Source: Roseibium aggregatum
Lineage (GTDB): Bacteria; Pseudomonadota; Alphaproteobacteria; Rhizobiales; Stappiaceae
Assembly: GCF_017309185.1 (NCBI RefSeq)
Contig: NZ_JAEKJZ010000002.1
Span: 1 to 64,000 of the forward strand
Direction of reading: 5' to 3'
Length of the DNA stretch: 64,000 nt
Below the pieces are notes generated by a model that saw nothing but the letters and a program-made list of their open reading frames with translations, had not been told where the DNA came from and searched no databases. Below are positions 17,202-26,030 of the stretch, one piece after another. The position numbers and the translations under genes are program-made. Each line of letters begins with the position of its first letter. Position 1 is the first letter of the stretch.

Positions 17202-19871
17202 TCAGCCCGACTTCGACTTCAAGGCGGCCTGAGCCGCAGCCAGACGCGCGATCGGGACGCGGAACGGCGAGCAGGATACGTAATCCAGTCCGACCGTCTC
17301 ACAGAAGGAGATCGACGACGGGTCGCCGCCATGCTCGCCGCAAATGCCGAGCTTGATGGCCGCGCGGGTCGACTTGCCACGTTCGACCGCGATCTTGATC
17401 AACTCTCCGACCCCTTCCTGATCGAGGGACACAAAGGGATCCTGCTCCAGGATGCCCTTGCTCTGGTAGGTTCCCAGGAAGGAGGCCGCATCGTCGCGCG
17501 ATATGCCGAAGGTCGTTTGCGTGAGGTCGTTGGTTCCGAAGGAGAAGAACTCCGCCGACTCGGCGATTTCCGCCGCCTTCAGCGCGGCGCGCGGCAATTC
17601 GACCATGGTTCCGATCTGGTAGCTGATGTCCGTTCCGGTCTCTTCGGTCACCGCCTTGGCCATAGCGTCGATCCGCTCGCGAACCAGGTCCAGTTCGGCC
17701 TTGATACCGACCAGCGGGACCATGATCTCCGGCACGACCGGCGCGCCGGTCGCCCGGGCAGCCTCCACGGCTGCCTCGAAGATCGCCCGGGCCTGCATTT
17801 CCGCGATCTCCGGATAGGAGACCAGGAGACGGCACCCCCTGTGTCCCAGCATCGGGTTGAACTCTTCCAGAGCCAGCGCCCGGTCGCGCAGCAATTCCGG
17901 TTCGGCGCCCATCGCCTTGGCGACTTCGGCCAGTTCCTCATCCGTCTTGGGCAGGAATTCATGCAACGGCGGGTCGAGCAGCCGGATCGTGACCGGCAGG
18001 CCGTGCATGATTTCAAACAGGTCGGTGAAATCCTTGCGCTGCATGGGCAGGAGCTTTGCCAGCGCGGCCCGGCGTCCGTCCTCCGTCTCGGCAAGGATCA
18101 TCTCGCGCACCGAAACGATCCGCTCGCCTTCGAAGAACATGTGCTCGGTCCGGCAAAGGCCGATGCCTTCCGCGCCGAATTCACGCGCGACTTTGGAATC
18201 CTGCGGCGTTTCTGCATTGGTGCGCACGCGCATGCGCCGGACATTGTCCGCCCAGCCCATCAGCGTTCCGAAATCCCCCGACAGGGTCGGCTGCAGCATT
18301 TCCACCTCGCCGGCGAGCACCTGGCCCGTACCGCCGTCGATGGTGATGATGTCCCCTTCCTTGAGCAGGCGCCCGCCGACATTGATGACACCATTGCGGT
18401 AATCGATACGCAGCATGCCCGCGCCGGCAACGCAGGGCTTGCCCATGCCGCGTGCGACCACGGCCGCATGGCTGGTCATGCCCCCGCGGCTGGTCAGGAT
18501 GCCTTCGGCGGCGTGCATGCCGTGAATATCCTCCGGGCTTGTCTCGACGCGCACCAGAATGACCTTCCGGCCCGCGCCCTTGGCTTCCTCGGCCGCATCG
18601 GAGCTGAACACAATGGCGCCGGACGCGGCTCCGGGAGAGGCCGGCAGGCCGGTGGTCAGGATGTCCCGCTCCGCCTTTGGGTCGATGGTCGGGTGCAGGA
18701 GCTGATCCAGCGCTCCGGGCTCCACCCGGCCGATGGCTTCCTTCTCGCTCAGCAGGCCTTCTGCCACCATGTCGACGGCGATCTTGAGAGCGGCCTTCGC
18801 GGTGCGCTTGCCGTTGCGCGTCTGCAGCATCCAGAGTTTGCCCTGCTCGATGGTGAACTCCAGGTCCTGCATGTCCTTGTAATGCTCTTCGAGCTTCGTG
18901 CAGTAGGTCTTGAACTCCGCGAAAGCCTCCGGCATCAGCGCCTCAAGCGAGGGGCTCGTCGAACCGGCTTCCTTCCGGGCCTTTTCGGTGATGTCCTGGG
19001 GAGTGCGGATACCGGCGACGACATCCTCGCCCTGGGCATTGACCAGGAATTCTCCGTAAAGCGCGTTTTCGCCCGTGGACGGGTTCCGCGTGAAGGCAAC
19101 GCCGGTTGCGGACTTTTCCCCCATGTTGCCGAAGACCATCGCCTGAACGTTGACGGCAGTTCCCCAGGACGAAGGCAGATCGTGAAGCCGCCGGTAGGTC
19201 ACGGCGCGCGGAACCATCCAGGAACTGAAGACAGCGCCGATAGCCCCCCAGATCTGTTCCTGCGGGTCTTGCGGGAACGGCTTGCCGAGATCCTCCTGAA
19301 CGAGCGCCTTGAACTTCTCGATGATCCCGAGCCAGGCGTCCGCATCGATCTCCGTATCGAGCGTCAGGTCGTTGCGTTCCTTGTATTCCTCGAGGATTTC
19401 CTCGAACTCATGATGGTCGAGGCCCAGGACCACGTCGGAGTACATCTGGATGAAACGCCGGTAGCTGTCATAGGCGAAGCGGCGGTCGCCGGCTTCCCTG
19501 GCAAGCGCTTCCACGGTTTCGTCGTTCAGGCCCAGGTTGAGGACGGTATCCATCATGCCCGGCATGGAAACGCGCGCGCCGGACCTCACGGATACGAGAA
19601 GCGGACGCTCGGGATCGCCGAATTTCCGGTCGGTCTGGGTCCCGATGTTCTCAAGGGCCTCGGCCACTTGCGCGGCCAGCGTGTCCGGATAGGTATTGCC
19701 GTTTTCATAGTACCAGGTGCACACCTCGGTGGTGATGGTGAAGCCCGGTGGAACCGGCAGGCCCAGGCTGCTCATTTCGGCAAGGTTGGCGCCTTTTCCG
19801 CCAAGCAGGTTGCGCATCTCCGCAGCCCCTTCCGCAGAGCCGTTGCCGAAACTGTAGACCCATTTGGCCAT
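17202..19871 (-). CDS. ppdK: Pyruvate, phosphate dikinase
   Basis: An 889-residue enzyme interconverting pyruvate + ATP + Pi and PEP + AMP + PPi, serving gluconeogenesis or anaplerosis. The N-terminal ATP-grasp domain starts at GGKGANLAEMSSLGLPVPPG. The swivelling phosphohistidine domain has SRGGMTSHAAVVARGMGKP (about residue 460; His is the phosphate carrier). The C-terminal PEP/pyruvate barrel includes EGIGLCRTEHMFF and the terminal GICGEHGGDP loop. I start at ATG 19871 because AGGAGAG precedes it; 29 more upstream codons are open but have a basic, non-family composition. Confidence 0.96.
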   Translation of the reverse strand: MAKWVYSFGNGSAEGAAEMRNLLGGKGANLAEMSSLGLPVPPGFTITTEVCTWYYENGNTYPDTLAAQVAEALENIGTQTDRKFGDPERPLLVSVRSGARVSMPGMMDTVLNLGLNDETVEALAREAGDRRFAYDSYRRFIQMYSDVVLGLDHHEFEEILEEYKERNDLTLDTEIDADAWLGIIEKFKALVQEDLGKPFPQDPQEQIWGAIGAVFSSWMVPRAVTYRRLHDLPSSWGTAVNVQAMVFGNMGEKSATGVAFTRNPSTGENALYGEFLVNAQGEDVVAGIRTPQDITEKARKEAGSTSPSLEALMPEAFAEFKTYCTKLEEHYKDMQDLEFTIEQGKLWMLQTRNGKRTAKAALKIAVDMVAEGLLSEKEAIGRVEPGALDQLLHPTIDPKAERDILTTGLPASPGAASGAIVFSSDAAEEAKGAGRKVILVRVETSPEDIHGMHAAEGILTSRGGMTSHAAVVARGMGKPCVAGAGMLRIDYRNGVINVGGRLLKEGDIITIDGGTGQVLAGEVEMLQPTLSGDFGTLMGWADNVRRMRVRTNAETPQDSKVAREFGAEGIGLCRTEHMFFEGERIVSVREMILAETEDGRRAALAKLLPMQRKDFTDLFEIMHGLPVTIRLLDPPLHEFLPKTDEELAEVAKAMGAEPELLRDRALALEEFNPMLGHRGCRLLVSYPEIAEMQARAIFEAAVEAARATGAPVVPEIMVPLVGIKAELDLVRERIDAMAKAVTEETGTDISYQIGTMVELPRAALKAAEIAESAEFFSFGTNDLTQTTFGISRDDAASFLGTYQSKGILEQDPFVSLDQEGVGELIKIAVERGKSTRAAIKLGICGEHGGDPSSISFCETVGLDYVSCSPFRVPIARLAAAQAALKSKSG

Positions 19872-19966
19872 ATTTACTCTCCTAGCCTCAGATTGGAGAC
19901 GCCTGTGCCTCCGCCTTTGTTGCAGGGCATTCCTGCTACGGCGGCTATGCGTCTTCAAGTCCTTTT

Positions 19967-19994
19967 TGACACAATAGCGTTGGCTTATATCCTA
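19967..19994 (+). promoter_or_regulatory. Possible sigma-70-type promoter for the TPR gene
   Basis: TTGACA at 19967-19972 is followed after 16 bases by TATCCT at 19989-19994. The position is in the ppdK/TPR divergent gap and points toward the TPR gene. Only the match to -35 is perfect; inference from consensus. Confidence 0.35.
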
Positions 19995-20141
19995 TATCCG
20001 GGAGTTTCCAACGCCCGGCAAAATCAAATGGATTTAATCACGCAGAAAGTTTTCCCCTTCGCCTTGCCGATGAGCCTTAAAGACGCCATTGTCAAAGGCA
20101 ATATGCAATTATCCGATCTGCCAAAAAAAGAAGTGCGACGA

Positions 20142-21929
20142 ATGATGACTAAAGTAACCGGTGCCGTTGTTCCTGCGGACCGGAGGCCTTTCAAAGCGAA
20201 ACTTCTCGCGCTTGTGAGCGCACTCGCTCTTCTGCCGGCGGCCGCTGCGGCCGATACACAGCCCCAGCCGGAAACATTCGGCACCCCGTCAGGTCTGCCC
20301 TTCACCCTGTCCGGCAGTTACCTTTCCGGCCGATTGGCCGGTTTCGAGAAGGACTACGGTCAGGCCGCGGCCTTTTACGAGGAAACGCTTGCCGCGGACC
20401 CCGACAATTCCATGCTCCTGGAGCGAACCTTCCTTTTGAAGCTGGCCAACGGCGACGTGGACCAGGCCGTCCACTATGCAGGCGAGCTGGAAGTTGCCGG
20501 AAAGCAGAATTTCCTGGCCCAGATCACATTGGGGGCCAGGGAACTGAAACAGGGCAACTATGCCGAGGCGGACAAGTTGTTTTCACAGGGACGCAACGGA
20601 CCTCTGGCCCAGCTTTCGGTCGGGATATCCCGCGCCTGGGCGCTTTATGGCGCCGGCAAGGTCGATGACGCCGTCGAAACAATCGACAGCCTCAAAGGCC
20701 CCGACTGGTTCGAAGTGTTCAAGGCGACACACAAGGCCCATCTCCTGTTTGCCGCCGGACGGACCGCCGAGGCGCTGGAGGCGATCGAGGAAGCATACGC
20801 GATCGATCAGGGAGCGATCCGGGTCGTCGATGCCTATGCCCGCATTCTTGCCGCCAACGGACGGCAGAAGGATGCCGTCGAAGCGCTCGACCAGTACGAC
20901 AAGCAGTTCCGGGGCCACCCCAAACTCGAGCAGACCAGAGAGATGCTTGAATCCGGCGCCGTATTCCCGCCGATGGTGACCGACCCGTCGGCCGGAATGT
21001 CGGAGATCCTTTACGGTCTCGGTGCCGTCATCGGCAGGGACGGCGGCGAAGAGCTGTCCACCTCCTACCTGCAGCTTGCACTCTATCTCGACCCCAAGGC
21101 CGAGTTTGCGGCGATCGCTCTCGGCAACGTCTTCGAACGCATGGACAGGCCCGACAGGGCAATCGAAGCGCTGATGCTTGTGCCCGACGACAGCGTTCTC
21201 AAGCGGGAAGCGGAGATTCAAGTCGGTCTGAACTACAACGCGCTGGACAAGCTTGACGAGTCGCGTCAGCATCTGGAGGCCCTGATCGGTCAGGACCCCT
21301 CGGACCTGGAAGCGGTCATCGCGCTGGGCAATATTCTGCGGTCCCATGAAATCTACGAAGATGCCGAAGAAACCTATACCCAAGGCATCGATACGATTTC
21401 CGAATTCGAACAGCAGCACTGGCTGCTGCTCTATTTCCGGGGCATTTCCCGCGAACGGCTCGGCAAGTGGGATCTGGCCGAAGCCGATTTCCGCAAGGCG
21501 CTTGAGCTGAACGAAAACCAGCCGCTGGTTTTGAACTATCTCGGCTACTCTCTCGTCGACCAGGGCCTGAAACTCGATGAAGCGCTTGAGATGATCAAGA
21601 CCGCTGTTCAGCTGCGTCCGACGGACGGCTACATCGTCGACAGTCTGGGATGGGTCTACTATCGACTCGGCCGGTACGAGGAAGCGGTGAAGGAGCTGGA
21701 ACGTGCGATCGAACTGCGTCCGGCCGATCCCGTGATCAACGACCACCTTGGAGACGCCTACTGGATGGTCGGCCGCCGCGACGAGGCGAGGTTCCAGTGG
21801 AACCACGCCCGCGACCTTGGTCCGGATGCAAAGGAATTGCCGAAAATTCTGGACAAGATCGCCAACGGCATGAAGGACCCGACGCCGACCGACGCGGCCA
21901 AGGCCGAATCCGACAAGAACGGCGGCTGA
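20142..21929 (+). CDS. Exported tetratricopeptide-repeat protein
   Basis: A 595-residue protein with an N-terminal Sec signal (basic RRPFKAK, hydrophobic LLALVSALALLPAAAAA) and about ten TPR units spread over the rest. Clear TPR helices include AAAFYEETLAADPDNSMLLE, AEADFRKALELNENQPLVLN, and the tandem EAVKELERAIELRPADPVIN. Such proteins are scaffolds for envelope assemblies; no enzymatic motif is present. I chose the ATG pair at 20142/20145; ATG 20029 in the same frame would add 38 residues before the signal peptide. It ends 11 bases before the ispE homologue, so the two are likely co-transcribed. Confidence 0.85.
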   Translation: MMTKVTGAVVPADRRPFKAKLLALVSALALLPAAAAADTQPQPETFGTPSGLPFTLSGSYLSGRLAGFEKDYGQAAAFYEETLAADPDNSMLLERTFLLKLANGDVDQAVHYAGELEVAGKQNFLAQITLGARELKQGNYAEADKLFSQGRNGPLAQLSVGISRAWALYGAGKVDDAVETIDSLKGPDWFEVFKATHKAHLLFAAGRTAEALEAIEEAYAIDQGAIRVVDAYARILAANGRQKDAVEALDQYDKQFRGHPKLEQTREMLESGAVFPPMVTDPSAGMSEILYGLGAVIGRDGGEELSTSYLQLALYLDPKAEFAAIALGNVFERMDRPDRAIEALMLVPDDSVLKREAEIQVGLNYNALDKLDESRQHLEALIGQDPSDLEAVIALGNILRSHEIYEDAEETYTQGIDTISEFEQQHWLLLYFRGISRERLGKWDLAEADFRKALELNENQPLVLNYLGYSLVDQGLKLDEALEMIKTAVQLRPTDGYIVDSLGWVYYRLGRYEEAVKELERAIELRPADPVINDHLGDAYWMVGRRDEARFQWNHARDLGPDAKELPKILDKIANGMKDPTPTDAAKAESDKNGG

Positions 21930-21940
21930 CCGGCCTCTCG

Positions 21941-22822
21941 ATGTCTCCCAGCATCCCTTCGGCACCCCGGGCGGAACTTGCCCGGGCCAGGGTCAACCTG
22001 ACCCTGCACGTGACCGGCCGACGACCGGACGGATCCCACCTTCTGGAGTCCCTGGTCGCATTCCCGCAGATCGGCGATCGCATCGCGATAGAACCCTCGG
22101 ACAGGCTGGAGCTGGTTCGGGAAGGCCCCTTCGCGCGCGATCTCGACGGACCGCCGGAAAGCAACCTGATCCTGAAGGCCATCGACGGTTTTGCCGAGGC
22201 CACCGGGATCCCCGTCCCTGACGTGCGGATAACGCTGACCAAGCGGCTGCCGGTCGCCTCCGGCATCGGCGGAGGATCGAGCGACGCCGCGTCCACCCTG
22301 CGGCTTCTTGAAGATGTCACGGGAACGCTATTGGAGGATGCCGACCTGCAGCGCGTCGCGCGTTCCCTGGGCGCCGGCGTACCCGTCTGCCTCGTTCCCG
22401 AACCTCAGCTCATACGCGGAAGCGGCGGGACGCTGTCACCGGGCCCGGAATTGCCGGATTGCGGTGTCGTTCTGGTCAATCCTCGCAGGGCCGTGTCCAA
22501 ACCGGACGTTCTCGAGACGATGACACACTGGGACAATCCCCCGATGCCGGCTGTGCCGGAGCGTTTCGAGAGCCTTGGCGACCTGACGGGTTTTCTGGAA
22601 ACATGCCGGAACGATCTGCAGGACCCGGCGATCCGGATCTGCGACGCCATCCAGAACGTTCTGACCGTTCTGGACGCGGAAGAACGCATTCGCTTCGCCA
22701 GAATGTCGGGATCAGGCGCGACCTGCTTCGGACTGTGTCAGACAAAAGATGCCCTGGACGTGGAACGCACCCTCAGGGCGGCCCATCCGCATTGGTGGGT
22801 CGCTTCTGGCCCGCTTTCCTGA
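21941..22822 (+). CDS. ispE: IspE-type kinase homologue with altered catalytic residues
   Basis: A 293-residue GHMP kinase homologous to 4-diphosphocytidyl-2-C-methyl-D-erythritol kinase of the MEP isoprenoid pathway. The ATP loop LPVASGIGGGSSDAAST (about residues 103-119) and the C-terminal MSGSGATCFGL motif are intact. The two catalytic residues known from E. coli IspE, Lys10 and Asp141, align here with Arg17 (ARARVNL, expected A-K-x-N-L) and Gly146 (LGAGVP, expected LGADVP). The usual DGYH is DGSH. All three differ by single bases from the canonical codons. The fold is secure; ordinary IspE activity is doubtful. Confidence 0.8.
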   Translation: MSPSIPSAPRAELARARVNLTLHVTGRRPDGSHLLESLVAFPQIGDRIAIEPSDRLELVREGPFARDLDGPPESNLILKAIDGFAEATGIPVPDVRITLTKRLPVASGIGGGSSDAASTLRLLEDVTGTLLEDADLQRVARSLGAGVPVCLVPEPQLIRGSGGTLSPGPELPDCGVVLVNPRRAVSKPDVLETMTHWDNPPMPAVPERFESLGDLTGFLETCRNDLQDPAIRICDAIQNVLTVLDAEERIRFARMSGSGATCFGLCQTKDALDVERTLRAAHPHWWVASGPLS

Positions 22823-22828
22823 CTGTCG

Positions 22829-23845
22829 TCAGCTCACACGCGAGATGCAGAAGGCCACGGCATCCGCCAGGGCGTCGTTGTGCGGCCCTGTCGGCAGCGT
22901 TTCGAGTGCCTTCATGGCCTTTGCGCCATAGTCGCGGGCCCGTTCCACAGTCTCGGAGAGGGCCTCGTATTTCTTCAGAAGCTCGATGGCCTGCTCCAGA
23001 TCGCCATCGGCGATATCGTCCCCCTCAAGGCAGCGCTTCCAGAACGCCCGGTCTTCGTCCGTTCCCCGCGCCACGGCGAGAACGACCGGCAGAGTGATCT
23101 TGCCTTCACGGAAATCGTCGCCGATGTCCTTGCCCAGATCCGCCGACGATCCGCCATAGTCCAGAGCGTCATCGACAAGCTGGAACGCGTAGCCAAGTTC
23201 CATGCCATAGGTCCGGGCCGCCGCTTTCATTGCGTCACTTTGTCCCGCGATCACGGGCCCGACCTCGGCGGCTGCGGCAAAAAGGGCCGCCGTCTTGGCC
23301 TCGATCACCCGCAAATAATCGGTTTCGGTCGTTCCGATGTTCTTTGCGGCTCCCAGCTGGAGCACCTCTCCCTCGGCGATGATCGCCGAGGCACTGGATA
23401 GAATGCGCAGCGCTTCCAGAGAGCCCACGTCCACCATCATCTTGAAGGCCTGACCGAGCAGATAATCGCCGACAAGCACGGCCGCCTGGTTGCCCCACAG
23501 TTTGCGGGCCGCGAGCTTGCCACGGCGCATATCGCTTTCGTCCACCACGTCGTCGTGAAGGAGCGTCGCCGTATGCATGAACTCCACGCTGGCCGCCAGG
23601 GTCACATGGCCTTTGCCCTCGTAACCGAACATATCCGCACAGGCCAGCGTCAGCATCGGACGAAGCCGCTTGCCACCCGACGAAATCAGGTGTTTGGCAA
23701 TTTCCGGAATCAGCTCAACATTCGAGCCGGCCTTGGAGAGGATCAGATCGTTGACATCTCCCATCCCCGAAGACACAAGGTCCACGAGCGCCTGAATGCT
23801 CGGATTACGCGATTGATTGTCAGAATAAGTCGCAGCAACGGCCAC
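22829..23845 (-). CDS. ispB: Trans-polyprenyl diphosphate synthase (octaprenyl type)
   Basis: A 338-residue prenyltransferase that extends farnesyl diphosphate with isopentenyl units to make the ubiquinone side chain. The first Asp-rich motif is LLHDDVVDESDMRRG (about residue 95) and the second is QLVDDALDYGG (about 222), both complete. GGKRLRPMLTLAC provides the diphosphate-binding lysine/arginines. Chain length (octa- versus decaprenyl) cannot be decided from sequence alone. It converges on the ispE homologue with only 6 bases between stops. Confidence 0.93.
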   Translation of the reverse strand: MAVAATYSDNQSRNPSIQALVDLVSSGMGDVNDLILSKAGSNVELIPEIAKHLISSGGKRLRPMLTLACADMFGYEGKGHVTLAASVEFMHTATLLHDDVVDESDMRRGKLAARKLWGNQAAVLVGDYLLGQAFKMMVDVGSLEALRILSSASAIIAEGEVLQLGAAKNIGTTETDYLRVIEAKTAALFAAAAEVGPVIAGQSDAMKAAARTYGMELGYAFQLVDDALDYGGSSADLGKDIGDDFREGKITLPVVLAVARGTDEDRAFWKRCLEGDDIADGDLEQAIELLKKYEALSETVERARDYGAKAMKALETLPTGPHNDALADAVAFCISRVS

Positions 23846-24065
23846 TTATGGCACTCCCGTGAATGTTTGAGCGGACAATATGGCGCGAAGGCTTTCGGGG
23901 CAAGTCGACAATCCACTGACAATCCGTTGAAATGCGGTTATCTGAAGAATATGCCGCATGCGGATTTGCTGAAACGCGTTCCGCGCGGACCCGACAATGA
24001 CCCTTGCACCAGGCGTCCTTGACCAGGTTTTATCCGATGGACCAAAGGCGGCCTCCGGGAAACAT

Positions 24066-24296
24066 ATGGAAGAAATCGTCAGAACAAACGATCCGGTCCT
24101 CATCTCCTTTCTGGAATCGATTCTGGAGGAGGCCGGCATCAGTCATTTCGTAGCCGATGGCAACATGAGCATTCTGGAAGGATCTCTCGCCATGATCCCC
24201 CGGCGCGTGATGGTGGACTCCGACCAGTTGGAAAAGGCCCGCAAACTGGTGCGCGATGCCGGCCTCGCCCACGAACTCCGCCCCGAAAAGGACTAG
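24066..24296 (+). CDS. DUF2007 small protein
   Basis: A 76-residue protein with the DUF2007 signal-transducing-like fold: MEEIVRTNDPVLISFLESIL, then a Gly-Ile-x-His strand and PRRVMVDSDQLEKARKLVRDAG. I begin at ATG 24066, which matches the common N-terminus of homologues (M-E-E/D-L/I-x-R-T-N-D); an in-frame ATG at 23997 would add 23 unrelated residues. Function is unknown; DUF2007 members have a ferredoxin-like fold. The stop is 3 bases before the GTG of the methyltransferase gene, so they are co-translated. Confidence 0.85.
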   Translation: MEEIVRTNDPVLISFLESILEEAGISHFVADGNMSILEGSLAMIPRRVMVDSDQLEKARKLVRDAGLAHELRPEKD

Positions 24297-24299
24297 GGT

Positions 24300-25103
24300 G
24301 TGAGCGAGACCGCCAAGTCCAGCGAAACGGATATCACCCGCGATGCCTTTCTGGGAGGGCAGGTCTATGTCTGCCAGCCCAGGCGTGGCCGGCACAGAGC
24401 CGGTCTCGACGCGGTCTATCTGGCAGCGGCTTTGCCGAAGGACACGAAGGGTCATGTCGTCGATCTGGGAGCCGGTGTCGGAACCGCGGGTTTTTGCGCC
24501 GCCGCCCGCCTCCCCGGCATTTCGGTCACGCTTGTCGAAATCGACCGCGCCGTTCTCGCTCTCGCCGAACAGGGACTGAGCGATCCGGCCAATGCGGCCT
24601 TTTCCGAACGGGTGTCGCTAATTGAGGCCGACATAACCGCCAAGGGAAGCCTGCGCCACGGGGCCGGATTGACGCCCTCGATGGCCGACCACGCCATCAT
24701 GAACCCGCCCTATTACGAGGCCGACCGGTTCCGGGCCTCACCCAATGCGGCCCGGGCAGACGCGCACATGCTGGACGAGCGCGGCCTGGAGCCCTGGGCG
24801 AGAACCGCGACCGACGTCGTGAAAGAAGGCGGCAGCCTGACCGTCATTTTCCGCGCGGACGGGTTGCTGGAACTCCTGAGCGTCCTGAAGGGGCGCTTCG
24901 GATCGATCGATGTCATCCCGTTGCGGCCGCGCCCGGACGCGGCCGCCACCCGCGTCCTGATCCGGGCCGTCCGGGCCAGCAAGGCTCCCATGCAGCTCCT
25001 GCCGGGCTTCGTCCTCCACGAGGGCGACGGTTCCGACTTCACGTCGCAATCGAGACGCGTCATGCGCGACGGCGAAGGCCTGGGACTAACGCCCCGCCGC
25101 TGA
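24300..25103 (+). CDS. TrmN6-like SAM-dependent methyltransferase
   Basis: A 267-residue class I methyltransferase starting at GTG 24300. SAM motif I is VVDLGAGVGTAG (about residue 58); motif IV is MNPPYYE (about 139), the NPPY signature of N6-adenine or glutamine amino methyltransferases. The opening LGGQVYVCQPRRGRHRAGLDAVYLAA matches the alphaproteobacterial TrmN6/YfiC group, which methylates A37 of tRNA1(Val). The RNA substrate is inferred from this group membership. It follows a DUF2007 gene, an arrangement that suggests a shared transcript. Confidence 0.87.
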   Translation: MSETAKSSETDITRDAFLGGQVYVCQPRRGRHRAGLDAVYLAAALPKDTKGHVVDLGAGVGTAGFCAAARLPGISVTLVEIDRAVLALAEQGLSDPANAAFSERVSLIEADITAKGSLRHGAGLTPSMADHAIMNPPYYEADRFRASPNAARADAHMLDERGLEPWARTATDVVKEGGSLTVIFRADGLLELLSVLKGRFGSIDVIPLRPRPDAAATRVLIRAVRASKAPMQLLPGFVLHEGDGSDFTSQSRRVMRDGEGLGLTPRR

Positions 25104-25111
25104 TACCAAGC

Positions 25112-25384
25112 TCAGTGAACGACCAATCCGCCATCCGCGTAGCGGAAATCGACCGGCTCGATCAGGTTTTGATGGGCGACACGCACGGAATGGATCCGGC
25201 CTTCTATTTCCTTCTCCCAGAAGTGCAGAAACCTGTTCAGTTCGGGAAACCTGGGAGCCATGTCCTCCGTCTGCCACAAGAAACTCTGCAGCAGTTTCGG
25301 GTGATCCGGTAACCGGTAGAGGATCTCCGCCGTCAGGAGACCGTAACCGAGAAGGCGTTTTTCAAAGTCCGAGCTGGTGTTCAT
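25112..25384 (-). CDS. Usg family protein
   Basis: A 90-residue protein matching the Usg family named for its place by the trp operon in Caulobacter. The pattern LLGYGLLTAEILYRLPDHP, LLQSFLWQTEDMAPRFPEL and FLHFWEKEIEG with a final basic/aromatic tail fills nearly the entire length. ATG 25384 has AAGGA seven bases upstream; nine further codons are open but lack a ribosome site. No biochemical function is established. Its leader contains a perfect hairpin that covers part of the ribosome-binding site (listed separately). Confidence 0.85.
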   Translation of the reverse strand: MNTSSDFEKRLLGYGLLTAEILYRLPDHPKLLQSFLWQTEDMAPRFPELNRFLHFWEKEIEGRIHSVRVAHQNLIEPVDFRYADGGLVVH

Positions 25385-25391
25385 GCCGATC

Positions 25392-25417
25392 CTTTCTTTG
25401 TTGCCTGACAAAGAAAG
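25392..25417 (-). promoter_or_regulatory. Hairpin over the usg ribosome-binding site
   Basis: CTTTCTTTGT at 25408-25417 (minus strand order) and ACAAAGAAAG at 25392-25401 form a perfect 10-bp stem with a 6-base loop. The 3' arm ends with AAAG, the first bases of the AAAGGA ribosome site, eight bases before ATG 25384. Folding would therefore limit access to the start. It could alternatively act as a protein operator in DNA form. Seen directly; the regulatory role is inferred. Confidence 0.5.
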
Positions 25418-25538
25418 AGTGTCACGGAACCCGGCCCGACCAAAGACATTCTACAATGAAAAACTGTTCACAAACAGCACTTTAGCAGCAGCAGCCTCGC
25501 ACTGCTAACACCGCTCCAACCAGTGCGGCGGCTAATCG

Positions 25539-25886
25539 TCATTTGGTTTGAATGGAGCTCAGGTAGCCCAGGAAGGCATCGATGTCGGCAGGCTCGAAGG
25601 CAAACTCCGGCATGGTGTCATGGGCCGTGACGATACCTTCGGCGAGCGGTTCCTCAAGGCTTTCCAGGGGATACCATTTTGAAAGGTCCCGGAAAGCGGG
25701 CGCCCCCGCCTCAGCGCTTTGGTCGTCGGTTGTAACCGCATGACACACCGCGCAGTGTATTTCCGCCAGTTCCCGGCCGGTCGCCAGGCTGACGGGGTCG
25801 CTCGGGTAAACGCCATTGGCCGCCATGACCGCCTGAGACGCTGAAATCAGCAGAAATGACAAGATGAACAGCTTTACGGTCCGCAC
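25539..25886 (-). CDS. Small periplasmic c-type cytochrome
   Basis: A 115-residue monohaem cytochrome. It has a Sec signal (LFILSFLLISASQAVMA), the haem site CAVCH (about residue 46) and a likely distal Met ligand in DTMPEFAF (about residue 91). Class I fold and periplasmic location are expected. It carries electrons, but the partner is not identifiable. It is divergent from the MoxR/CoxE pair, 144 bases away; a shared promoter region is possible but co-function is not shown. Confidence 0.88.
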   Translation of the reverse strand: MRTVKLFILSFLLISASQAVMAANGVYPSDPVSLATGRELAEIHCAVCHAVTTDDQSAEAGAPAFRDLSKWYPLESLEEPLAEGIVTAHDTMPEFAFEPADIDAFLGYLSSIQTK

Positions 25887-26030
25887 AATTCTCTCCCTCC
25901 CTTGAATCGTTTCCCGTTTTTATAGATGGTTCGGAACAACAAACATATCAGGGCGATCACTGCCCCGGGAAATTTCCGTTTCGACTGGAAACTCCCGCAA
26001 GCAAAAGCCGCACCGGCCTTCGGAGGTTTC

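Noticed and set aside
17070..20141. Open frame of over 1000 codons on the plus strand through meaB and ppdK
   Set aside because: It is antisense to ppdK and meaB, whose motifs are complete; long antisense frames are expected in GC-rich codon-biased DNA. Only its last part, from about 20142, is a real gene.
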